Positions 24,289 through 31,483 of a stretch of DNA of 36,150 bases are shown piece after piece. The notes under the pieces were generated by a model that saw only the letters and a program-made list of their open reading frames with translations, was not told the origin of the DNA and did not search any database. Position 1 is the stretch's first letter. Every line of letters starts with the position of its first letter. A program made the translations under genes and the position numbers. The DNA is from Candidatus Parvarchaeota archaeon (lineage in GTDB: Archaea; Nanobdellota; Nanobdellia; Parvarchaeales; Parvarchaeaceae): the NCBI GenBank assembly GCA_023261805.1, contig JAGDXV010000012.1, positions 1 to 36,150 on the forward strand, in the 5' to 3' direction.

Positions 24289-24905
24289 AAAATTTTAACT
24301 TTTATTGACTTTATACCGAGCATAACTCCATCTACAACTGGTGAAACATCAACAACTATTTCCCCCTCATTATCTTTCTGAAATGAAATATCCATCTTTG
24401 CACTGCTCTCGACGGAGATCGTTATTATTGGAAATAAATATGTAACTAGACTCTTGAAGAACGCCTTCGAATTTCCTTTCTTCACAATTATGTTGATATC
24501 ATCCCCTGTCCCTTCAGGCGTCTCCACGATCTTGAAAGCCTCAGTGTCGATGACTATATCTATAATTCTATCATGAGGAAGACCTAAAAGATCCTCTATA
24601 ATTTCATCTATATCCTCATTAGTTCCAAATCTTTTTGAAACATTCTTCTGCTGGTCTCCTTGTGTAAAATCTATCCTTAAATCAACATATTGGACAAAGT
24701 TCAGCCTAAGAAGTATATTGTATATGTCCTTTGCATAGATCCTTATTGGATGAACCGTCTTTATCTTAATGCTTCCATCTTCTGACCTCTCCATGCTTAT
24801 ACTGAGTTTCTTGTAATCGAGAAGGCTCTGAAGAGCTTTTAATTTTCCTGTGTGATCGTACAAGTTCTTTATATCCGCTGCAACATCAAAAGCACTAACA
24901 TCCAT
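24285..24905 (-). CDS. unknown protein, first gene of the GTPase-roadblock operon
   Basis: A 206-residue soluble protein that I do not recognise. It has an N-terminal helical part (FDVAADIKNLYDHTGKLKAL), a central alpha/beta region with many charged residues and a C-terminal part rich in beta strands (ITISVESSAKMDISFQ, GEIVVDVSPVVDGVMLGIKS). No membrane segment, zinc site or P-loop is visible. Its stop overlaps the GTG of the RecA-like gene by four bases, so the two are coupled. A TATA element TTTAAATA at 24926-24933 lies 25 bases before its ATG and would drive the whole four-gene unit as a leaderless mRNA. Confidence 0.7.
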   Translation of the reverse strand: MDVSAFDVAADIKNLYDHTGKLKALQSLLDYKKLSISMERSEDGSIKIKTVHPIRIYAKDIYNILLRLNFVQYVDLRIDFTQGDQQKNVSKRFGTNEDIDEIIEDLLGLPHDRIIDIVIDTEAFKIVETPEGTGDDINIIVKKGNSKAFFKSLVTYLFPIITISVESSAKMDISFQKDNEGEIVVDVSPVVDGVMLGIKSIKVKIL

Positions 24906-24925
24906 AATGATCCTAAATTATATCA

Positions 24926-24933
24926 ATATTTAA
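24926..24933 (-). promoter_or_regulatory. TATA box of the RecA/GTPase/roadblock operon
   Basis: TTTAAATA on the minus strand is centred about 25 bases upstream of the ATG at 24905. No other promoter-like site is evident inside the operon, where gaps are at most 34 bases. Confidence 0.45.
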
Positions 24934-24969
24934 ACACACTGTCCTAATTTATAACTTTTGTGAGCCAAT

Positions 24970-25269
24970 TCAAACGCCACTCAGAAGCTTGTCTATATTG
25001 TAGCCTTTTGCTCTCAGTCTTCCCCAATCATTTTTCTCATACTTATACATGACGTCTCCCTTTTTATCTTTCTCTATATCCCAGGGCTTAACAATGACTA
25101 TGTCTCCCTCATTGATCCAAAGGTATCTGCTTAGACTTCCTTTTACAACGCATAATCTTATCTTATCGTCCATACACTTAACATACATCCTTCCAAAACC
25201 AAGAAGCTGGGTGATCACTCCTAATACTTCGTCATTCGACGGAAATCTGAATGTAGGTGGCTTTGTCAT
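24970..25269 (-). CDS. translation initiation factor aIF1A
   Basis: A 99-residue S1-like OB-fold protein that binds the A site of the small subunit and helps start-codon selection. Seen are the DEVLGVITQLLGFGRMYVKC first strands, DKIRLCVVKGSLSRYLWINE, GDIVIVKPWDIEKDKKGDV and the C-terminal YEKNDWGRLRAKG, matching aIF1A/eIF1A in order and length. It stands between the unknown-protein pair upstream and the GTPase operon downstream, all on the minus strand. TATA-like sequence about 25-30 bases before the ATG suggests its own promoter. Confidence 0.93.
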   Translation of the reverse strand: MTKPPTFRFPSNDEVLGVITQLLGFGRMYVKCMDDKIRLCVVKGSLSRYLWINEGDIVIVKPWDIEKDKKGDVMYKYEKNDWGRLRAKGYNIDKLLSGV

Positions 25270-25305
25270 GAATAAAAACTAAGAAATTTATCAATAAATG
25301 CTTAT

Positions 25306-26115
25306 TCAAAGCAGTTTTCTGGCTAGATCGCTTTTCATGCCAACGAATATTCCTATGTCATCAAAAGCATTCAGATCATCGTTCGGAACAAGATTATACG
25401 GTACCTGTATCCTTTCCCCACTTCGCGAAACAATCGCAGGGAATTGATACTCTGGTTTACCATTGTTATAAAGAACAATAGGAACGATTTCACCTGGGTT
25501 CACACGCGGAAAACGGCTTTTGGTGATGTCATCAACAACTTCCTGTGGGACAAAGCCATAATTTCCAAAACCGATAGAATAGTGGAGCTTATAATGAGAA
25601 CGAGTGGTAAACTTTCCTTTTATCGCATCCAAAATTGACTCTGGTTTGTATTTATCATTCAGCCCGTTCGTAAGATATCCAACTATCAGACCTCCTTTTA
25701 TCTTTATAAATTCTTCTGAATCTACAATAGCAAGATCCCTCTGCTTTGAATCTACCGGCCTGTACAGGGAGTCATTCAAATAAACAACACCATTTTGTAA
25801 ACCTAAATTCTTTGCTTGGTTATCTGGAATCGAAATAACAATAACAGGACCAAGAACCCTATAATAATCCTTTTCTTGATGTTCTATTCTTCTTATAATA
25901 TAAACTGCTTTATCTGCAAAGAGAGTCTTTCCACGGACGTATGCATAGCCTTCATCCACAAAGTCTTTGTAATCAACAGGAGTTCTGGAAAGTGAATGAG
26001 ACATCAGGTATTCGTTGTACAAATCATTATTATAACCATTCGTGACTAATCCTACAGCACGACTTCCCAAGTTATTTAAACCTGAAGATAACACGTCTTC
26101 TAACTTTCTAAGCAT
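25306..26115 (-). CDS. hypothetical protein
   Basis: A 269-residue soluble protein, not recognised. It has a helical N-terminus, then beta-rich sequence with hydrophobic strand-like segments (DYYRVLGPVIVISIPDN, GGLIVGYLTNGL, GEIVPIVLYNNGKPEYQFPA, RIQVPYNLVP). There is no signal peptide, membrane helix or metal motif. Its start overlaps the upstream gene by eight bases, so the pair is co-translated. Possibly the two proteins form one complex. Composition looks like its neighbours, with no sign of transfer. Confidence 0.65.
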   Translation of the reverse strand: MLRKLEDVLSSGLNNLGSRAVGLVTNGYNNDLYNEYLMSHSLSRTPVDYKDFVDEGYAYVRGKTLFADKAVYIIRRIEHQEKDYYRVLGPVIVISIPDNQAKNLGLQNGVVYLNDSLYRPVDSKQRDLAIVDSEEFIKIKGGLIVGYLTNGLNDKYKPESILDAIKGKFTTRSHYKLHYSIGFGNYGFVPQEVVDDITKSRFPRVNPGEIVPIVLYNNGKPEYQFPAIVSRSGERIQVPYNLVPNDDLNAFDDIGIFVGMKSDLARKLL

Positions 26116-26968
26116 AAAGCACCTCCTCTAGCCTCTTCTTAGCACCCTCTCCTGACATCGCCGCTTCTATCCCCAAAACACGCTCCTCTGTGGTTGGGCC
26201 GACAAGCACATCAAGTCTCGGACCAAAAATTAATCCCTTTAAGAATTCGTACGCGCCTAAAACAAACCTTTTAGCTGCTGACATGTATTGAGGTACTGTT
26301 TCCATACCATGGAAAGAATTATAGTAATAATCACCTGTATTTCGCAACGCAGTTAAGGCACGAATTTGAAGATCATCCTCATAAACCATCGCATTAGAAG
26401 GATTTATCTCATTACGCTTGAAATTTCCCAGATGAAAGCCCTGTGAACGCGCACGATTATATATTTCAGCTAAAACATTATACATGTTTATCTTATAGTT
26501 CTTCCTCTCAAAGAATCTAAAACCGTATTTTGCCTTCAATATATACAAAGGTTTATTGTCTTTATTAAATACTATCCTTCCATTTTTCATGTACGGCTCT
26601 ATCTTATAATCTAAAAGGGGGAGACCAGCGACATTTGGAGGCACGAGAAGTGACAGTGCTTGAAGCCTATTAAATCTCCATTGCTCCAGCAGTTGCTCCT
26701 CTTCACCAGCGATCCTCGCCCTGCCTCTCTGTGTTTCCTGATAAACAGAAGCTATGGCCTCATTACTGTATATATCACCGATTCCCCTCTCTCCTTCTAA
26801 TTCTTTTTCTATCGAATCAACATAACTGTCTAGTCTTTCAGAGGTTCCGCCTGGACTGGGAAAATTTCCAGCCGCACGTCTCTGCTCTATTCTATCTGAT
26901 ATCTCTCCTATATCTGCTACTGCATCCGCAGGTGTTTTGAAAGTATTCGTCACAGTCTTCATGCTCAT
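26108..26968 (-). CDS. hypothetical protein
   Basis: A 286-residue soluble protein of unknown family. The first 110 residues are strongly charged and probably helical or coiled (EQRRAAGNFPSPGGTSERLD, YQETQRGRARIAGEEEQLLE); the middle holds aromatic-rich sequence (YGFRFFERKNYKINMYNVLA); the end contains KRFVLGAYEFLKGLIFGPRL. No membrane helix is clear. Two start codons (26968 and 26962) are equivalent. A TATA-like GTATTTATATTAG lies upstream at about the leaderless distance. It leads a two-gene unit with the next protein. Confidence 0.62.
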   Translation of the reverse strand: MSMKTVTNTFKTPADAVADIGEISDRIEQRRAAGNFPSPGGTSERLDSYVDSIEKELEGERGIGDIYSNEAIASVYQETQRGRARIAGEEEQLLEQWRFNRLQALSLLVPPNVAGLPLLDYKIEPYMKNGRIVFNKDNKPLYILKAKYGFRFFERKNYKINMYNVLAEIYNRARSQGFHLGNFKRNEINPSNAMVYEDDLQIRALTALRNTGDYYYNSFHGMETVPQYMSAAKRFVLGAYEFLKGLIFGPRLDVLVGPTTEERVLGIEAAMSGEGAKKRLEEVLYA

Positions 26969-27075
26969 ATTTAGAATTAAACTAATATAAATACTTTACT
27001 ATCACTCTAAAATAGTTATTTTAATTAGATACGAATCACTGCCTTTTTAAGTGCACTTTTACAATGAGGTTTCAA

Positions 27076-27687
27076 TTAAGCATAAACATCTTTGTATTTC
27101 ATGTAACGATCATTTATCTTCTTCCAATCAAGATTGGCAAAGAAAGGCTCAAGGTACCTAGCCCTGTCTGGTCCATAATCGACATAATACGCATGTTCAT
27201 ATACATCGAGAGCTATTAAGGGAATCGCACCCCATACTGCTCCATCATTATGCGCATCAGCCAAGAATACACGCAGCTTGTTATCGGTCGGATCGATGCA
27301 AAGCACAGCCCAGCCTCTTGCTGACTTGGCTGTTGCAACCATCTCCGCTTTGAATGCATCAAAACTACCGAAATCCTCCTTTATTTTCTTTATCACATCC
27401 ATGTCATCGGAGAACTTTCCATCTCCTCCGAACATGTCAAAATATAGTTCATGCAGTAATTGACCGCTCGCATTGAAGGTTTCCTCTTTTTTCAGGGCCC
27501 TGTATTCACTGTAATTGGCATTGGCAGAAGATTTATCAATACTCTTGAGTTTAAGATGAACCTCATTTCTTTTGTTGACATACCCAGCGTAATGCACGTC
27601 GTGATGAAAGCTTATCTGCTTCTCAGAGAAACCATTCAAGCTCTTGTATCTCAATTGTTTCACATCATACTTACTGTCGTAATTCAT
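27076..27687 (-). CDS. sod: superoxide dismutase, Fe/Mn family
   Basis: Converts superoxide to hydrogen peroxide and oxygen in the cytoplasm. The 203 residues carry the metal ligands H28 (SFHHDVHYAGYV), H79 (SGQLLHELYF), D161 and H165 (DVYEHAYYVDYG). The NASGQLLHELYF segment is of the archaeal type, and metal choice (Fe, Mn or cambialistic) cannot be fixed by eye. I chose ATG 27687 because a full AGGAGGTG (27704-27697) stands nine bases ahead; a GTG at 27699 would place that site too close. Its leader contains a small GCACA/TGTGC inverted repeat. It is divergent from the proton pump gene. Confidence 0.95.
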   Translation of the reverse strand: MNYDSKYDVKQLRYKSLNGFSEKQISFHHDVHYAGYVNKRNEVHLKLKSIDKSSANANYSEYRALKKEETFNASGQLLHELYFDMFGGDGKFSDDMDVIKKIKEDFGSFDAFKAEMVATAKSARGWAVLCIDPTDNKLRVFLADAHNDGAVWGAIPLIALDVYEHAYYVDYGPDRARYLEPFFANLDWKKINDRYMKYKDVYA

Positions 27688-27696
27688 ATCACCTAA

Positions 27697-27704
27697 CACC
27701 TCCT
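27697..27704 (-). promoter_or_regulatory. strong Shine-Dalgarno site of sod
   Basis: AGGAGGTG on the minus strand, nine bases before ATG 27687, decides the start codon. Most genes here appear leaderless, so this strong site stands out. Confidence 0.7.
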
Positions 27705-27717
27705 GATAGAAATTTCA

Positions 27718-27732
27718 GCACAAAAAGTGTGC
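27718..27732. promoter_or_regulatory. small inverted repeat in the sod leader
   Basis: GCACA at 27718-27722 and TGTGC at 27728-27732 pair around a 5-base loop, between TATA-like sequences (27741-27750 and 27761-27770) and the sod start. It could be a regulator site or a weak RNA hairpin. Confidence 0.25.
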
Positions 27733-27841
27733 CTACTCAAAATAAATAAGACATTTCGACATATAAATAGATTCGCACATCAGGATGTAACTCCAAAATC
27801 AATGAGAAATGTTTAATAATAATAGGTGCATTTAACTAAGA

Positions 27842-30265
27842 ATGCAAACTATCGATGTAAATTACTGGAAAAACCTCAAGATAAAAGATGCACTTTCTGA
27901 ATTATCAACAACCGAAAATGGCTTATCGTCTTCGGAAGCACAAAAAAGACTGTCAAAATATGGATACAATGAGATACCGGAAAAGAAACAGCGCCCTATA
28001 ATCAAATTTCTCAAGACATTCTATGGACCTATACCTTTCATGCTTATAGCGGTCATAGTGATATCGTTTTTTCTGTCCAAAGATATAGACGCCTATATAG
28101 TTATAGGGCTGCTTCTATTCAATTCAATAGCCGCTTTTGCTGAGGAATATAAAGCTGACAATACATTGGAGCTGCTCAAGAAGAAGCTTTCTGTCAGCGC
28201 AAATGTCATAAGGGATGGAAAGTGGCAGACGATCGCGGCAAGGGAATTAGTGCCTGGGGACATCATAAGGATAAGGATGGGGAGCATCGTTCCAGCGGAT
28301 GCCAAGATAATAGAGAGCAATTATCTTTCAGTTGATCAATCCGCACTAACTGGAGAATCTTTGCCTATCACAGCCAAAGAAGGTGATGTGATTTATTCCT
28401 CCTCTATAATAAAAGGAGGAGAAGCGACAGCTCTGGTCATATCAACGGGGCAGAATACTTTCTTCGGAAAAACTGCAAATCTTGTAAGTGTAGCCAGGAG
28501 CAAAACACACCTAGAATCAGCGATAATGAGATTGATAAGATATTTGATAATAATAGACGTTGGACTGGTTGCCGCCGTCATTATCTATGCGCTGACTATA
28601 AACGAAGGGATACTCACCATAATTCCTTTTGCCTTGCTTATATTACTGGCATCCGTCCCTGTCGCTCTTCCGGCTGCATTCACTGTAGCTATGGCCTATG
28701 GAACGGAGAGACTTTCATCAAAGAACATCCTTATCACAAAACTTGAATCGATAGAGGAAGCTTCCACAATGAACGTTGTTTGTCTTGATAAGACGGGAAC
28801 AATAACAAAGAACCAATTAGCGATAGAAGATCCAATACCTATGACGGAAAAAACTGTGGAGGAAGTCATAAAGTATGCAGCCTTTGCATCAAGAAAGGAA
28901 GATCAAGATCAGATAGACCTTGCGGTCCTTGAAGGGGTTCAAAAATACAAGGTAGATTTAGGTGATTTTAAGGTTCTGAATTTTGTGCCTTTTGACCCTA
29001 ATAAGAAGCTTTCAAGTGCAACGGTTTCCATAGAAGGTACTATAATAGAAGCGACAAAAGGGGAGCCAAATACAATAATGTCGATGTGCAATCTAAATGA
29101 GCAACAGAAGTTATATTTCAAAGATAAATTGCTTGAACTTTCAAAAAGGGGCTTCAGAACGGTCGCTGTAGCCTACAAGAGGGGTGATGATAAAGCATGG
29201 AATTTTGTTGGATTAATACCGCTTAATGATGAACCCAGAGAAGACAGTAAGGAATTGATATCCGAGCTTAAAAATCTCGGGCTAAAAGTGAAAATGCTTA
29301 CTGGGGACAACGAAGCGATCGCAAAGGAGATTGCGACAAGAGTCGGAATAGGTGATAAGATACTTAACGTTGATTCGCTCAAAGGAAAAAGTGAAGACGA
29401 GATATCGGACCTTGTGATAGAAAATGATGGGTTCGCTGGTGTTTTCCCTGAAGACAAATACATGATTGTAAAGGCACTGCAAAGAAAAGGATACCATGTT
29501 GGAATGACTGGAGACGGGGTGAATGATGCTCCCGCACTCAAGCAGGCTGAAGTAGGAATAGCGGTATACAATGCCACCGATGTCGCTAAGAATGCAGCTG
29601 ACATAGTGCTCACCTCCTTTGGAGTTAAGGCTATAGTCGACGCTGTAAAGGAAAGCCGATCTATCTTTGAAAGGATGATAAGCTACACATTAATGAAAAT
29701 TGCAAAGATAATGCAAATTGCCTTCTTCCTTTCCGGTGCCTTTCTTGTACTTGGATTCCTTCCAATCAGTACGCTTCAGCTGATACTGATGATCTTTTTA
29801 AATGACATCGGAAGCATAACATTATCCACTGACAACGAACAATACTCAAATGGGCCAGACACGTGGGATGTCAAATCGATCTTCACCGCTTCATTCATAT
29901 TCAGTATATTTTTGATCGTAGAGGCTGCGATTCTGACTTTCGTTGGACTTAATATATTTAAGTTGAATCACCTAGAATTCGAAACATTTTTGTTCGTAAT
30001 ATTTGCAGTCTCGATAGAAATAATCAAACTATCAATTAGAGAAAGAAAGACAATGTGGAATTCATGGCCAAGCATCTGGGTTTCCTCTGGATTAGTAGTA
30101 AGTGTGATCATCTCACTGCTTCTTGCCTATTTCGGAATACTTATGACACCTATAAGCTTGGAACTGATCCTGATGATAGTTGGCATCTCGATGGCATTCT
30201 TGCTACTAACAGATATAACAAAGGTCCTCGCCTATAAACATTTCGCTGAATTCAAGGACCTATAA
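27842..30265 (+). CDS. plasma-membrane H+-transporting P-type ATPase (P3A)
   Basis: Pumps protons out at the cost of ATP. Its 807 residues match archaeal P3A pumps in length. The cytoplasmic N-tail is followed by M1-M2, the actuator TGES at 170-173, M3-M4 with PVALPAAF, the phosphorylated D316 in DKTGT, the hinge TGDGVNDAP at 556-564 and M5-M10. N654-D655 in M6 (FLNDIGSITL) fits the membrane Asp that carries the proton in plant and fungal pumps. No long autoinhibitory C-terminus is present. Such pumps are common in acidophilic archaea and suit pH homeostasis. GTTTAATAATAAT at 27811-27823 lies 26 bases before the ATG, so transcription is probably leaderless. Confidence 0.93.
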   Translation: MQTIDVNYWKNLKIKDALSELSTTENGLSSSEAQKRLSKYGYNEIPEKKQRPIIKFLKTFYGPIPFMLIAVIVISFFLSKDIDAYIVIGLLLFNSIAAFAEEYKADNTLELLKKKLSVSANVIRDGKWQTIAARELVPGDIIRIRMGSIVPADAKIIESNYLSVDQSALTGESLPITAKEGDVIYSSSIIKGGEATALVISTGQNTFFGKTANLVSVARSKTHLESAIMRLIRYLIIIDVGLVAAVIIYALTINEGILTIIPFALLILLASVPVALPAAFTVAMAYGTERLSSKNILITKLESIEEASTMNVVCLDKTGTITKNQLAIEDPIPMTEKTVEEVIKYAAFASRKEDQDQIDLAVLEGVQKYKVDLGDFKVLNFVPFDPNKKLSSATVSIEGTIIEATKGEPNTIMSMCNLNEQQKLYFKDKLLELSKRGFRTVAVAYKRGDDKAWNFVGLIPLNDEPREDSKELISELKNLGLKVKMLTGDNEAIAKEIATRVGIGDKILNVDSLKGKSEDEISDLVIENDGFAGVFPEDKYMIVKALQRKGYHVGMTGDGVNDAPALKQAEVGIAVYNATDVAKNAADIVLTSFGVKAIVDAVKESRSIFERMISYTLMKIAKIMQIAFFLSGAFLVLGFLPISTLQLILMIFLNDIGSITLSTDNEQYSNGPDTWDVKSIFTASFIFSIFLIVEAAILTFVGLNIFKLNHLEFETFLFVIFAVSIEIIKLSIRERKTMWNSWPSIWVSSGLVVSVIISLLLAYFGILMTPISLELILMIVGISMAFLLLTDITKVLAYKHFAEFKDL

Positions 30266-30297
30266 AGTTGATTTAACTAATTAGCCGAGTCCTTTTT
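30254..30297 (+). terminator. terminator-like stem and T-run after the proton pump
   Basis: AAGGAC at 30254-30259 pairs with GTCCTT at 30289-30294 and is followed by TTT. The stem overlaps the last codons of the pump gene. The loop is long (29 bases) with a small inner repeat, so this is only a moderate candidate; archaeal termination mainly needs the T-run. Confidence 0.35.
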
Positions 30298-30340
30298 CGT
30301 AAGATAGGGAATGAAAGACGATAGGGATACGTATTTATGA

Positions 30341-30403
30341 AAAAACGATAAAACAAAAAGTATGATGTTGAAGCGAGAAGCCCCGTGCGGAAGCTCGGGG
30401 TAG
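30341..30403 (+). pseudogene. tnpB: 3' remnant of an IS605-type tnpB gene
   Basis: An open frame of 20 codons after a TGA at 30338 ends with MMLKREAPCGSSG and a TAG at 30401. The K-R-E-A-P ending with a Gly-rich tail is typical of TnpB C-termini, and in those genes the last codons lie within the structured right end, as here. The rest of TnpB is absent; upstream sequence back to the proton pump gives no further match in this frame. Taken with the hairpin, this looks like the tail of a lost IS200/IS605-family element. The call rests on remembered family sequence patterns. Confidence 0.5.
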
Positions 30404-30410
30404 TTCGCTT
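30371..30410 (+). mobile_element. IS605-type right-end hairpin, possible omega-RNA 3' scaffold
   Basis: An outer stem AAGCGA (30371-30376) with TCGCTT (30405-30410) encloses a GC-rich hairpin: CCCCG (30381-30385) with CGGGG (30396-30400), a T-T mismatch, two more GC pairs and a GGAA tetraloop. GAAGCCCCG-loop-CGGGGTAGTTC is the form of IS605/TnpB right ends, which are also the 3' scaffold of TnpB guide RNAs. The sequence after about 30410 would be in the guide position. No left end or transposase is visible. Confidence 0.5.
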
Positions 30411-30443
30411 TTGCTTGTTTATGAGGCCGCTAAGAAAAGCGCT

Positions 30444-31286
30444 TCAATGCTGCCCAAGAAGAGCAGCAAGAGAAAGCACTTCTCTATCAGGGACTCCCGA
30501 TAGGTCTCCAAAGGCACCCGCATTCACAGAGTCTAATGATTTGTTGAACTCCTCTTCATGTAGCTTGTAAACGTCTGCAGCAAGCATCCTTTTATCCTTC
30601 AGACTCATTCCTGATAGGATGCCCGCATAATTAGCTTTAAGACTGTTTACGACTTTATTCGCTTCCTCAGGCGTGTGGTTTTGTTTTTCGTAAGCCTTAA
30701 TGAACTCTATTGATTTTCTGTTGTACCAGTGGCTAAGAACATATTCAGGGTTCTTTTCCAAATTTTCCTTATAATCGTTCAGTATCAGCGCATAATTCCT
30801 TACTGAGTTCAATGCAGGATGCTGAGATAGCGATGGAAAATACTTCGAATTTGTAGATACCGCTGCCGCTATCCTACGAGCAGTTGAATCATCCATCGTC
30901 TTAAGGGAGCCTCTGATCAGATCAGCATAAGGCTTTGCTAAAATATCTAATGTGTTCAGTCCATACTCAACATCTTTTTCTGTAGCATCGCCGTTTTGAC
31001 TTTTAACAGATAACGCTTTTACTGTAGGCTCAACTAAAGGACGGTAAATTTTTACTCTTGGCTCCCGACTTACACTGTCTAAAGCGTTTATTAAGGTGTT
31101 CATATCCCCGGGTTTAGGATCATAAGGACTAGTCTTACCACTAAATTTAGCGTATGTTGCACCCAGGATACTTAATACATCGCCCTCTTCATCAAGCACT
31201 TCATCCAATGTAGCTTTTCCAATAGGATTTGCAGCATTAGCCATTGCTTTTCCAGGATTTACATTCCCTGCCTTTACGTTTGCCAT
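30444..31286 (-). CDS. hypothetical helical protein
   Basis: About 280 residues, not recognised, predicted by eye to be almost all helix and soluble. It starts MANVKAGNVNPGKAMANAAN, a small-residue and Asn-rich tail, then acidic LDEVLDEEGD and a chain of amphipathic helices (AVSTNSKYFPSLSQHPALNS, SHWYNRKSIEFIKAYEKQN, LKDKRMLAADVYKLHEEEFN). No repeats are clear enough to call TPR. The ATG at 31286 has GGAGGT nine bases ahead (31301-31296), which beats the GTG at 31292. A TATA-like TTAAATATAAG lies near 31331-31345. It is alone between the tnpB relic and the sugar-nucleotide operon. Confidence 0.65.
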   Translation of the reverse strand: MANVKAGNVNPGKAMANAANPIGKATLDEVLDEEGDVLSILGATYAKFSGKTSPYDPKPGDMNTLINALDSVSREPRVKIYRPLVEPTVKALSVKSQNGDATEKDVEYGLNTLDILAKPYADLIRGSLKTMDDSTARRIAAAVSTNSKYFPSLSQHPALNSVRNYALILNDYKENLEKNPEYVLSHWYNRKSIEFIKAYEKQNHTPEEANKVVNSLKANYAGILSGMSLKDKRMLAADVYKLHEEEFNKSLDSVNAGAFGDLSGVPDREVLSLAALLGQH

Positions 31287-31295
31287 ATTCACAAT

Positions 31296-31301
31296 ACCTC
31301 C
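31296..31301 (-). promoter_or_regulatory. Shine-Dalgarno site deciding the start of the helical protein
   Basis: GGAGGT on the minus strand is nine bases before ATG 31286 and only three before the alternative GTG 31292. This is the same geometry as at sod. Confidence 0.6.
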
Positions 31302-31483
31302 ATTATTTTACTACTCAATAATTATGATAATTACTTATATTTAAGCTTTTCGGTTGTATGCTTTGCAGATATAAAACAATTAAAATCTATGATCACTTTA
31401 AAATGATTACATATTCTAAAAATACCGGCCACTAAGTCATTTTAACCTTTTTATATGAAATGCCTTCATAATAAAAGGTATAG

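Noticed and set aside
27688-27699. GTG start for sod
   Set aside because: It would lie against the AGGAGGTG site; ATG 27687 has the proper nine-base spacing.
29173-29613. A 146-residue minus-strand frame inside the proton pump gene
   Set aside because: It is the antisense shadow of conserved pump sequence including TGDGVNDAP.
30385-30570. A 61-residue plus-strand frame across the hairpin
   Set aside because: It mostly lies antisense to the helical protein gene and in a different frame from the TnpB-like tail; composition is not protein-like.
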